Assembly (NCBI GenBank): GCA_000438155.1
Contig: FR902887.1
Location: forward strand, 1-13,628
Source of the DNA: Firmicutes bacterium CAG:95
GTDB taxonomy: Bacteria > Bacillota > Clostridia > Lachnospirales > Lachnospiraceae
Reading direction: 5' to 3'
Length of the DNA stretch: 13,628 nt
The translations under genes were made by a program, and so were the position numbers. The notes under the pieces are model-generated. The model ran no database searches, was not told the origin of the DNA, and saw nothing but the letters and a program-made list of their open reading frames with translations. Shown here piece by piece: positions 7,998-13,628 of the stretch (position 1 is the first letter of the stretch; each line of letters opens with the position of its first letter).

Positions 7998-8092
7998 GCT
8001 GAAATGATGGGGTGGACAGGACGAAGAATCAGTCCGCAACGGACATTATAAAATATCCCATATGATTTTTAAAAGATAGTGCATGAATATTA

Positions 8093-8121
8093 TTGTGATT
8101 GGGGTATGGAATGGTTATAAT
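8093..8121 (+). promoter_or_regulatory. Promoter of the DUF3990 gene
   Basis: The -35 box TTGTGA (8093-8098) and perfect -10 box TATAAT (8116-8121) are separated by exactly 17 bases. This is the clearest vegetative-type promoter in the window. Transcription should begin near 8128, giving a short leader that contains the ribosome binding site GGAGG at 8130-8134. The gene is thus expressed independently of the broken gene before it. Confidence 0.65.
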
Positions 8122-8141
8122 GTCCATATGGAGGAATGCAC

Positions 8142-8603
8142 ATGATACTATACCATGGATCAAAGAGTGGAATTAAAGGTGATATTGCACCTAAGAGCCG
8201 TGATGCCTGCGACTTTGGGCAGGGATTCTATATGGGGGATCTGCCGGATCAGCCTAAGGGTTTAATTGCTGAATTCCCTGACAATAGATTTTATGAACTG
8301 GATTGTGATTTTGCTGGCTTAAAGATTAAAACCTTTGAAGAAGATGCCAATGATCAGATTGATTGGGCATTGTTTATTGCTTATAACCGGGGACTTTTGG
8401 AAGAAAAATATAGGAATCTTTGTGAGAAATATCGGGCATATAATGAAAACTATGATGTTATCATAGGAATCATTGCAGATGATAAGATGACGCAGGCATT
8501 ACAGAGATTTTTCATGGGGGAGTTATGTGATGCAGCACTGATTGAAGCAATGCAAAAGGTGAGCCTCGGAAAGCAATATGTTGCCAAAACAAAAGAAGCC
8601 TGA
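8142..8603 (+). CDS. DUF3990 domain protein, ADP-ribosyltransferase-like
   Basis: This protein of 153 residues starts MILYHGSKSGIKG and continues SRDACDFGQGFYMGDLPDQP, which are the hallmark LYHGS and DFGxGFY motifs of DUF3990. The C-terminal SLGKQYVAKT is also typical. The YHG(S/T) opening and late catalytic-type Q/E region resemble mono-ADP-ribosyltransferases, so an NAD-using toxin or modifying enzyme is possible, but no activity can be proved here. The start chosen is the ATG at 8142: GGAGG at 8130-8134 is seven bases away, whereas the in-frame ATG at 8136 is only one base from it. No partner antitoxin gene is visible next to it; upstream is a decayed gene. The stop codon lies inside a palindromic terminator shared with the convergent deacetylase gene. 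Confidence 0.78.
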   Translation: MILYHGSKSGIKGDIAPKSRDACDFGQGFYMGDLPDQPKGLIAEFPDNRFYELDCDFAGLKIKTFEEDANDQIDWALFIAYNRGLLEEKYRNLCEKYRAYNENYDVIIGIIADDKMTQALQRFFMGELCDAALIEAMQKVSLGKQYVAKTKEA

Positions 8604-8627
8604 TGAAATTATAATTTCATCAGGCTT
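8596..8627. terminator. Bidirectional intrinsic terminator, perfect palindrome
   Basis: Bases 8597-8626 form a perfect 30-base palindrome (AGCCTGATGAAAT, TATA, ATTTCATCAGGCT), and the pair at 8596/8627 extends it. It has an A-run before it on the left and a T-run on the right, so it can act for both strands. It overlaps the last codons of the DUF3990 gene and encodes the C-terminal ESLMKL of the convergent deacetylase. Confidence 0.85.
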
Positions 8628-9475
8628 TCGTATTCCTTCTGCCGTTTGGGAGAGGTCTCAGCGGCTTTAAAATCCGGATTATTATATTCCGGAGACAATT
8701 CCTCAGGAAGAATGATTCCGGGATGGAAAAGCAGCTCCAAGGTGTCGGGATCCTGTCCGTATTTCTGAAACTTATCCATCAACCGGTTGATCCGGTCGGC
8801 ATCCATGGAACCGCCCATAATCAGTCCCCATAAATAATAGTTCCCCTTCATGGGAATAATGGGATGTCTATTGGTATACCATGTGCAAAATTGAATGATG
8901 ACATTTTTAATCAGATTTACCGGCGGATAGGTATGGTATAAGGCAGGAGTGCTCAGGTAAGGAGCTAAGGGCTCTCTGGAAATGCGGATATACTGTACCG
9001 GGTAATGATTCCAAAGTACGACATCACGCAGTGCATCCCAGACAACCGGAATCATATGGGAATGCTGATGACTGTCAAGACATAGTACATAATTGGAAGG
9101 CATCGCATGATATAGCTTTTGAATCTGTGCCTGAATTTCCGTAGAAAGCTGTTTGCGCAGTTCATTTCTCACAGAAGTGTATGAGCTTTTAAAGAAATAC
9201 ATCCAGCTGCACTTAAAATATCCGTTTTCATCAATCAGAAGCGGGATTTCCGAAGGATCTGCACAGCAGTGTCCCTCGAAAAAGTTAAGGTGCAGTGCAA
9301 CCGTCAGAGCCGGACGTTCTTTCATTACAGGAAGAAGCAGATCTATACAGTCTGCAAAGCAGCTCATATTGGGAATGACACTGATTCCTGACAGCTTTCC
9401 CTGTTGGACGAGAGATAATATTTCTTTTGAAGCATTTATGGAAATGCCGTAGTCATCGGCATGATATATAATCAT
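8609..9475 (-). CDS. ChbG/YdjC/HpnK-family carbohydrate deacetylase
   Basis: This 288-residue protein belongs to the YdjC-like metal-dependent deacetylases that remove acetyl groups from N-acetyl sugars. The family's metal ligands are visible: the Asp pair in MIIYHADDYG (7-8), His62 in VALHLNFFEG, and the histidine cluster LDSHQHSH (136-140). A late LELLFHPG motif is also typical. The start has AGGAG seven bases upstream. It follows a GtrB-type glycosyltransferase on the same strand by 116 bp (from 9591 to 9476), a gene pairing known for NaxD-FlmF2 and HpnK-HpnI, where the deacetylase acts on a lipid-linked or lipid-bound N-acetylhexosamine. That substrate is inferred. Hydrolysis of chitobiose-type oligosaccharides, as for ChbG, is the alternative. 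Confidence 0.85.
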   Translation of the reverse strand: MIIYHADDYGISINASKEILSLVQQGKLSGISVIPNMSCFADCIDLLLPVMKERPALTVALHLNFFEGHCCADPSEIPLLIDENGYFKCSWMYFFKSSYTSVRNELRKQLSTEIQAQIQKLYHAMPSNYVLCLDSHQHSHMIPVVWDALRDVVLWNHYPVQYIRISREPLAPYLSTPALYHTYPPVNLIKNVIIQFCTWYTNRHPIIPMKGNYYLWGLIMGGSMDADRINRLMDKFQKYGQDPDTLELLFHPGIILPEELSPEYNNPDFKAAETSPKRQKEYESLMKL

Positions 9476-9591
9476 GATCTTGCTCCTTATGAATGAAATT
9501 CTGTATTTCAGTAATGAGTCTGTATAGGAATCGATCTGGAATATGATTCCATCCTATTCTAACTTTATATTATATTGTATTACCCTGAGAC

Positions 9592-10542
9592 TTAAAGGTC
9601 TTTTTCTGGGGCGGTGCCGGCATCCTTTTCATACCCGCATCTCCGGCTGATCAGATATCTCGGGCGTGCCTTAATCTCATCATAAATTCTGGAAATGTAA
9701 TGTCCGATGATGCCGAGACTGATCATCAGAATACTTCCAATCCAGCAAAGTAGAACAATAACAGTCGTGAAGCCCTCCACAGCGGTTCCGGAAAAATAAC
9801 GGAACAATGCCTCAATCGTAAAGCCCAAAGCTGGAATAAACATAAACCACCCTAAAATGGTAACCACCTGCATCGGTGCACCGGAAAAGGAGGTAATGTT
9901 ACGGAGTGCGTATTTCACCAGACTCCAAAAGCTCCATTTGGAGGTGCCGATTTCCCGGTCCTGTACTTCAAACGGGATCTGGATTGTTTTAAAGCCTACC
10001 CAGGAGGATAAGGCGCGGAAAAACGGTGTCCGTTCCGGCATCAGGAGAAGGGCATCAATTGCTTTCCGGTCCAGAAGCTTATAATCGGAGGCATTTTTCA
10101 TGTCAATTTTCGTAAGCTGACTGATAATTCCATAAAATCCATTGGCGCACATGCGATGGAAAACACTTTCCCGGCCACGATTGGACTTCACGGCTTCTAC
10201 CACCTCATATCCGTTCTTCCATAATTCGTACATTTGCGGAAGAAGTGCAGGAGGATGCTGTAAATCGCAGTCCATAATGACGGCACATTCTCCGGCAGCA
10301 GCTTCAAGTCCTGCGAAAATCGCCGCTTCTTTGCCAAAATTACGGGAAAAAGAAAGTCCTTTGACGTTGGCTTTTGTCTGGGCAAGCCGGACGATATTTA
10401 CGTAGGTATTATCCATGGAACCATCGTCTACGAAGATGATTTCAAAATCAATTCCGGACTGCTTTAAAATCTCTTCGATCGTTTCATAAGTCCGGAAAAT
10501 ATTATCCTGTTCATTATAGGAGGGAATCACTAGAGAAATCAT
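9592..10542 (-). CDS. Polyprenyl-phosphate glycosyltransferase, GtrB/DPM-like (GT2)
   Basis: This 316-residue protein runs from the ATG at 10542. A GTG at 10554 in frame would add four residues, and neither start has a strong ribosome binding site. The N-terminal GT-A domain has MISLVIPSYNEQDN, FVDDGSMDNT, FSRNFGKEAAIFAG and the DXD motif MDCDLQHP. FEVQDREIGTSKWSFW is the usual amphipathic region. Two C-terminal membrane helices lie at about 224-246 and 257-281, followed by SRIYDEIKARPRYL. These features define the GtrB/ArnC/FlmF2 group, which moves a sugar from a nucleotide donor to undecaprenyl phosphate at the cytoplasmic face. It lies upstream of a YdjC-family deacetylase on the same strand, so the transferred sugar may be N-acetylated. 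No GtrA-type flippase gene is seen beside it. Confidence 0.9.
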   Translation of the reverse strand: MISLVIPSYNEQDNIFRTYETIEEILKQSGIDFEIIFVDDGSMDNTYVNIVRLAQTKANVKGLSFSRNFGKEAAIFAGLEAAAGECAVIMDCDLQHPPALLPQMYELWKNGYEVVEAVKSNRGRESVFHRMCANGFYGIISQLTKIDMKNASDYKLLDRKAIDALLLMPERTPFFRALSSWVGFKTIQIPFEVQDREIGTSKWSFWSLVKYALRNITSFSGAPMQVVTILGWFMFIPALGFTIEALFRYFSGTAVEGFTTVIVLLCWIGSILMISLGIIGHYISRIYDEIKARPRYLISRRCGYEKDAGTAPEKDL

Positions 10543-10554
10543 ATCCTGGATCAC

Positions 10555-10872
10555 TTTCTGTTTATTACATCGATTTTATTCACTATTACTGTGGTTGCTT
10601 GTGGAAATACATTTTATGAGATAAACTATTGTTTATTATAACGGTTTGTTCTTAAAACTTCAATCAGGTATTTAGGAAACCACGTGGATTTATCAGTCAA
10701 TTATTTACAAAATAGTAATCATCCGGCACAGTATCTTGGAGAGGAGAATTATGCAGCAGTTACTGAATTGTCCGTAAAAAATAAAAATATTCTGTCACAT
10801 GTCTTAACATAGGACATGCAGGGACGATGTATATAATACAATATTTGTGTCAAAAATAAGCGGGGATAAAGT
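10555..10872. other. Intergenic region between divergent glycosyltransferase and XRE regulator
   Basis: This stretch of 318 bases holds no convincing gene. It contains AGGAG (10742-10746) before an eight-codon ORF at 10751-10777, an inverted repeat CATGTC/GACATG at 10798-10803 and 10813-10818, and a -10-like TATAAT at 10832-10837 before the XRE gene. A TTAACA box at 10804-10809 lies too far from that -10 for a normal promoter. The inverted repeat beside the -10 could be an operator for the XRE protein. All of this is tentative. Confidence 0.4.
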
Positions 10873-11112
10873 ATGGCACGAATTATTGATTATGAGGCTC
10901 AAAACATCATAGGCGGTAAGCTGCGTGAGTACAGACTGGAAAGGCATCTGAGTCAGAAGGAATTGGCTGAACGACTTGAAACCTATGCCATATATGTCTG
11001 TCGCGGTTCCATTTCAAGAATTGAAAACCATGAACGCACAGTTACGGACTTTGAACTGCGTGCTCTGGCAGAGGTTTTGGAGGTTGATGTTGTAGATCTT
11101 TTTGAAAAATAG
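10873..11112 (+). CDS. Small XRE-family HTH transcriptional regulator
   Basis: The 79-residue protein is a single Cro/CI-type helix-turn-helix domain. GGKLREYRLERHLSQKELAERL (about 14-35) carries the first helices, RGSISRIENHERTVTD (44-59) the recognition helix and turn, and LRALAEVLEVDVVDLFEK the closing helices. No other domain is attached, so it should be a small repressor or activator that dimerises on DNA. GGGGAT lies about seven bases before the ATG. It is followed by a stem-loop at 11127-11170 and so is probably a single-gene unit. A nearby palindrome at 10798-10818 is a candidate autoregulatory operator. Confidence 0.88.
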   Translation: MARIIDYEAQNIIGGKLREYRLERHLSQKELAERLETYAIYVCRGSISRIENHERTVTDFELRALAEVLEVDVVDLFEK

Positions 11113-11126
11113 AAATTACAAATATA

Positions 11127-11170
11127 CAAAAGCACTGATTTTGCGTTATGATGCAAGATGAGTGCTTTTG
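11127..11170 (+). terminator. Intrinsic terminator after the XRE gene
   Basis: CAAAAGCACT (11127-11136) pairs perfectly with AGTGCTTTTG (11161-11170). The 24-base loop contains a smaller hairpin, TTGC (11141-11144) with GCAA (11153-11156). The right arm supplies a T-run and is followed by TGTT. It follows the XRE stop by 14 bases. It argues against translation of the response regulator from the ATG at 11158, which lies within the hairpin. Confidence 0.65.
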
Positions 11171-11253
11171 TGTTACACCTGATGGGAAGGAAGGCAGCTT
11201 CCGTCAGGATATGGAATGGCAGACGGATAATTGCTTGCAGGCAGGAAAAATTT

Positions 11254-12018
11254 ATGAGTGGGACAGAACAGGGAAATACAAGGGTAAAAAATATTTTGAT
11301 TCTGGAGGATGAACCGGCAGCCTTGAGATATCTGGTAAAGATCGTGGAGGATTGCAGTCCGTTGGAATATTGTGTATTCGGTTATACCGGTCTGAAAGAA
11401 GCTTATGAATGTATGAAGCACAGGACAATCTCCTTATTTATGGTGGATATCATGTTGGATCAGAAGAAATGCAACCGGGAGGGCTATCGTTTTATCGAGG
11501 AAATCCGTAAAAGTGAAGAATACCGTCATGTACCGGTGATTTTTGTGACAGGACTGGAGGAACCGAGAGCACAGGCTTATAAGGATCTGCATTGTTTTGG
11601 GTATATCCAAAAGCCTTATGATGTCAATGAGATTCACAGAATGGTGAAGAAATGTCTGACTTATAATCCGGTGGAAGCAAAAGCAAGGCTTCATCTGAAG
11701 AACGATGGAATACACGTTCTCTTTGACACGGATCAGGTTGTGTATGTGCGCATTACAGGAAAGAACCTGTCTGTCAAGGTTCATGGCAAGCCATTGGCTC
11801 AGTATGCATATCTTACCATGAAAGAAATTATGGAACAGCTTAAGTCAGAGCCAATGATAATGTGTGGAAAAGGCCTTCTTGTAAATGGAAAATATATGGA
11901 TTATCTGGATCAGAAGGAGAGAAAGCTTTATCTGAAGGATGAGGCAGAACCCTTGAAATTAACGAGAGCAGGATTGAAGGAGAATATCCATAGTATTACT
12001 GATGGTTTGTCACGGTGA
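11254..12018 (+). CDS. Response regulator, REC-LytTR (AgrA/ComE-like)
   Basis: From the ATG at 11254 the protein has 254 residues. The start is chosen because AGGAA (11243-11247) lies six bases upstream and the receiver domain begins at once (VKNILILEDEP). A longer frame from 11158 would start inside a terminator hairpin. The receiver domain shows acidic EDE, the phospho-acceptor Asp in LFMVDIML, the Thr in IFVTG and the Lys in IQKPYD. The C-terminal LytTR DNA-binding domain (from about 150) has LFDTDQVVYVRITGKNLSVK and MIMCGKGLLVNGKYMDYLD. Such proteins bind paired direct repeats after phosphorylation by GHKL-type kinases. It is a paralogue of the second response regulator of this window. 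No kinase gene directly follows it. Confidence 0.9.
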   Translation: MSGTEQGNTRVKNILILEDEPAALRYLVKIVEDCSPLEYCVFGYTGLKEAYECMKHRTISLFMVDIMLDQKKCNREGYRFIEEIRKSEEYRHVPVIFVTGLEEPRAQAYKDLHCFGYIQKPYDVNEIHRMVKKCLTYNPVEAKARLHLKNDGIHVLFDTDQVVYVRITGKNLSVKVHGKPLAQYAYLTMKEIMEQLKSEPMIMCGKGLLVNGKYMDYLDQKERKLYLKDEAEPLKLTRAGLKENIHSITDGLSR

Positions 12019-12054
12019 AACTGTGGGTGAAACGAAAAGAAACGCTGAAAACAA

Positions 12055-12067
12055 ACAGTATAACTGT
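12055..12067. promoter_or_regulatory. Short palindrome before the second XRE gene, possible operator
   Basis: ACAGT, ATA, ACTGT forms a perfect 13-base inverted repeat 55 bases before the second XRE start. Its size and place suit a repressor operator. Five-base arms occur often by chance in such AT-rich DNA, so this is weak. Confidence 0.3.
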
Positions 12068-12122
12068 ATTAAGAGGAATGTGCATCATGGATATAATGAA
12101 ATAAAAAGCAGAGGAGTCCGTG

Positions 12123-12524
12123 ATGACAGAAGAGTTTTCGATTAATAATGAACAAATGGGGAAGAGAATACGGGAGCTGCGTGAGAAAGAGGGACTCACT
12201 CAGGATGCCTTATCAGAAATTCTTTCCGTAGGACCGAATGTAATCGGGTGTTATGAACGAGGAGAATATGGTCCTTCCAAGAAGACCCTCAGACTGATCT
12301 GTCAGCATTTTGGTGTATCTACGGATTATCTTCTGTATGGAGAAACGGAAAATGTGGAAGACATCATGGAGCAGGTAGATCATTTCTCGGATGCGGATAA
12401 GTTGAAAGTATTAGTACGCCTGATGCATTACTTCATCAAAGGCAACGTACTTACGAAAGAAGATAAAGCGTGCAGGGATCATATGAAAGTGATCATTGAT
12501 CAGTTATTTGAATCTGAGGAATAA
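12123..12524 (+). CDS. XRE-family HTH transcriptional regulator
   Basis: This 133-residue protein has an N-terminal Cro/CI-type HTH domain (MGKRIRELREKEGLTQDALS, VGPNVIGCYERGEYGPSK, LICQHFGVSTDYLLYGET; about 12-75). A helical C-terminal tail of about 55 residues follows, which may mediate dimerisation or bind a partner. The start is the ATG at 12123: GAGGAG (12111-12116) is six bases upstream, and a GTG at 12120 lies too close to it. It is followed after 18 bases by a LytTR response regulator and then a probable kinase, so the three genes look like one operon. The tail differs from the small XRE protein at 10873, so the two are not recent copies. Confidence 0.88.
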   Translation: MTEEFSINNEQMGKRIRELREKEGLTQDALSEILSVGPNVIGCYERGEYGPSKKTLRLICQHFGVSTDYLLYGETENVEDIMEQVDHFSDADKLKVLVRLMHYFIKGNVLTKEDKACRDHMKVIIDQLFESEE

Positions 12525-12542
12525 GGGGACGAAATACATAGG

Positions 12543-13268
12543 ATGAAAACAATTTTAATTTTGGAAGATAATGCCCGTGAGATGGAGCGGCTGGTTAAAA
12601 TTGTTCGTGAACAGGGCACGCAGAATGAAGTAATATGTGCGGTTAACCTGGAACAGGCATATCATATGGCAATGGAGAAATCCATTGATCTTTTTCTGTT
12701 AGATATTATTCTGGATCCCCGGACTTCTGGGGACGCTTCCGGTATGAAATTTGCAGATCATATCCGTGAAGTGGAACGCTATCATTTTACTCCCATTATT
12801 TTTATTACCGGACTGGAAGATCCCAGTCTGTATGCATACAGTGATGTCCAATGCTACAGCTATATCGAGAAACCCTATGATACAAAGCAATTGTCTGAGC
12901 TTATAAAGGAAACCCTTATGATCCCGACCGATTCTTCGGCTTCAGACAGAGTATATTACAGAAGAGATGGAATACTATTAAAACTTTGCAAGGAGGACAT
13001 TGTCTATATTGAAAATGGACGTTCCGGAAGAGTGATCCACACAACAGCCGATGAGCGTTACCTGCCATATAAACCAGTAAAGGAGATCCTTAAAGAATTA
13101 GATTCCGATGATTTCGTCCAGTGTAACCGTTTCGTGATCGTTAACCGGAATTATGTCGAAACCATAGATTCCGTCAACAGATACGTTACTTTTAAAAACC
13201 GAACGGATTCGGTAGAAATTGGATTGACATATAAGAAGAATTTTTTGAGGAGGGTGTTTAATGGTTAG
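12543..13268 (+). CDS. Response regulator, REC-LytTR (AgrA/ComE-like)
   Basis: The protein has 241 residues. The receiver domain (1-125) shows ILILEDNAREMERLVKIV, the phospho-acceptor Asp in LFLLDIIL, the Thr in IFITGLEDP and the Lys in IEKPYD. The LytTR domain (about 140-238) contains LCKEDIVYIENGRSGR and FVQCNRFVIVNRNYVETID, typical of AgrA-like DNA binding. It should act on promoters with paired LytTR repeats when phosphorylated by the kinase encoded just downstream. A GGGG box at 12525-12528 is rather far from the ATG, so translation may be coupled to the preceding XRE gene. Its end overlaps the next gene by eight bases. It resembles the other response regulator closely around ITGLEDP and YIEKPYD, which points to duplication within the locus. 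Confidence 0.92.
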   Translation: MKTILILEDNAREMERLVKIVREQGTQNEVICAVNLEQAYHMAMEKSIDLFLLDIILDPRTSGDASGMKFADHIREVERYHFTPIIFITGLEDPSLYAYSDVQCYSYIEKPYDTKQLSELIKETLMIPTDSSASDRVYYRRDGILLKLCKEDIVYIENGRSGRVIHTTADERYLPYKPVKEILKELDSDDFVQCNRFVIVNRNYVETIDSVNRYVTFKNRTDSVEIGLTYKKNFLRRVFNG

Positions 13269-13628
13269 GAACTTATTACCGTTATTTGAAATACTGGCAT
13301 ATGTTTACTGCTTGGCTGCCATATATGGAAACAAGGTTAAATATAACATTTATACTGTGATATTAATTGTTACAGAAATGATTTTGATGTTAGGAATAAA
13401 TGAGTATGAATTGCCGACTTATTTGATATCGATTTCCTATGTTTTGTTATTTATATATTGCTTTTTAAATTACAGGCTTGATATTAAACAAACATTAGTT
13501 AATTTATTACTTGCCATAGTTACAGTTGGAATATTGCAGTTAATTATATATTTTATTTTAGTCACGATCAGTAGAAATGATAATATAGATAATATTAGTT
13601 GGGAAGTTATAGCTAATTGGACAGTGTG
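13261..13628 (+). CDS. Polytopic membrane N-terminus of probable GHKL (AgrC-like) sensor histidine kinase, cut by window end
   Basis: An open frame starts at the ATG at 13261, eight bases inside the end of the response regulator gene and preceded by GAGGAGGG (13247-13254) at six-base spacing. It runs off the window after 122 codons with no stop. The visible part is strongly hydrophobic with about four helices: LLPLFEILAYVYCLAAIYG, YNIYTVILIVTEMILMLG, YLISISYVLLFIYCF and TLVNLLLAIVTVGILQLI. This is the layout of the sensor part of AgrC-type kinases, which often sit directly after LytTR regulators. The kinase domain itself is not in the window, so the assignment rests on gene order and topology. 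Another integral membrane protein is the alternative. Confidence 0.7.
   Translation, partial: MVRNLLPLFEILAYVYCLAAIYGNKVKYNIYTVILIVTEMILMLGINEYELPTYLISISYVLLFIYCFLNYRLDIKQTLVNLLLAIVTVGILQLIIYFILVTISRNDNIDNISWEVIANWTV

Noticed and set aside
7668..8039. Minus-strand open frame of 123 codons
   Set aside because: It is antisense to the pRiA4b-like remnant, whose motifs are clearly on the plus strand.
9476..9591. Separate promoter for the deacetylase gene
   Set aside because: On the minus strand a TATAAT occurs in this gap (about 9566-9571), but its -35 match (TTTAAG) is poor, so it could not be called with confidence.
10684..10812. Short open frame from a GTG, 42 residues
   Set aside because: No ribosome binding site, no recognisable domain and a rare start; it may be a remnant, but nothing supports it as a gene.
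11434..11784. Minus-strand open frame of 116 codons
   Set aside because: It is the antisense shadow of the response regulator receiver domain.

Overview
The window looks like accessory DNA from a low-GC Gram-positive anaerobe of the Clostridia, most likely a Lachnospiraceae-type gut bacterium. That placement is inferred from AGGAGG-type ribosome binding sites, LytTR response regulators followed by a polytopic AgrC-like kinase, a DUF3990 gene and a pRiA4b-ORF3-like remnant. No rRNA or tRNA gene and no CRISPR array was seen, and no single gene fixes the species.

Region 1 (1-5042) is an AT-rich segment bounded by inverted copies of one sequence. Positions 1-30 match the reverse complement of 5000-5029 at 30/30 bases, extending to 37/39. 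Inside are a large right-facing gene (PD-(D/E)XK-like nuclease, beta-rich linker, P-loop NTPase, helical repeats) and a left-facing pair of glycosyltransferases. The gene and the pair converge with one base between their stop codons. The right repeat sits in a larger imperfect palindrome (5015-5042) that resembles a tyrosine recombinase core site. Only 46 bp beyond it ends a complete tyrosine recombinase gene (5089-6012). The simplest reading is a recombinase-controlled invertible module that would place either the defence-like ATPase or the glycosyltransferase pair next to the recombinase gene.

Region 2 (6013-8603) holds a small membrane-anchored protein of unknown function, a decayed pRiA4b-ORF3-like gene broken by two frameshifts, and a DUF3990 (ADP-ribosyltransferase-like) gene. 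The DUF3990 gene has a clear promoter and ends in a perfect palindrome shared with the next, convergent gene.

Region 3 (8609-10554, minus strand) is a two-gene set: a GtrB/FlmF2-like polyprenyl-phosphate glycosyltransferase followed by a ChbG/YdjC-family sugar deacetylase. By analogy with FlmF2-NaxD and HpnI-HpnK this pair may make and deacetylate a lipid-linked amino sugar for the cell envelope.

Region 4 (10873-13628, plus strand) alternates regulators: XRE, LytTR response regulator, XRE, LytTR response regulator, then the membrane domain of a probable sensor kinase cut off by the window end. The last three genes are tightly packed. Taken together the window joins envelope glycan genes, a site-specific recombinase, a defence-like ATPase and signalling genes, as is typical of variable surface and defence regions.
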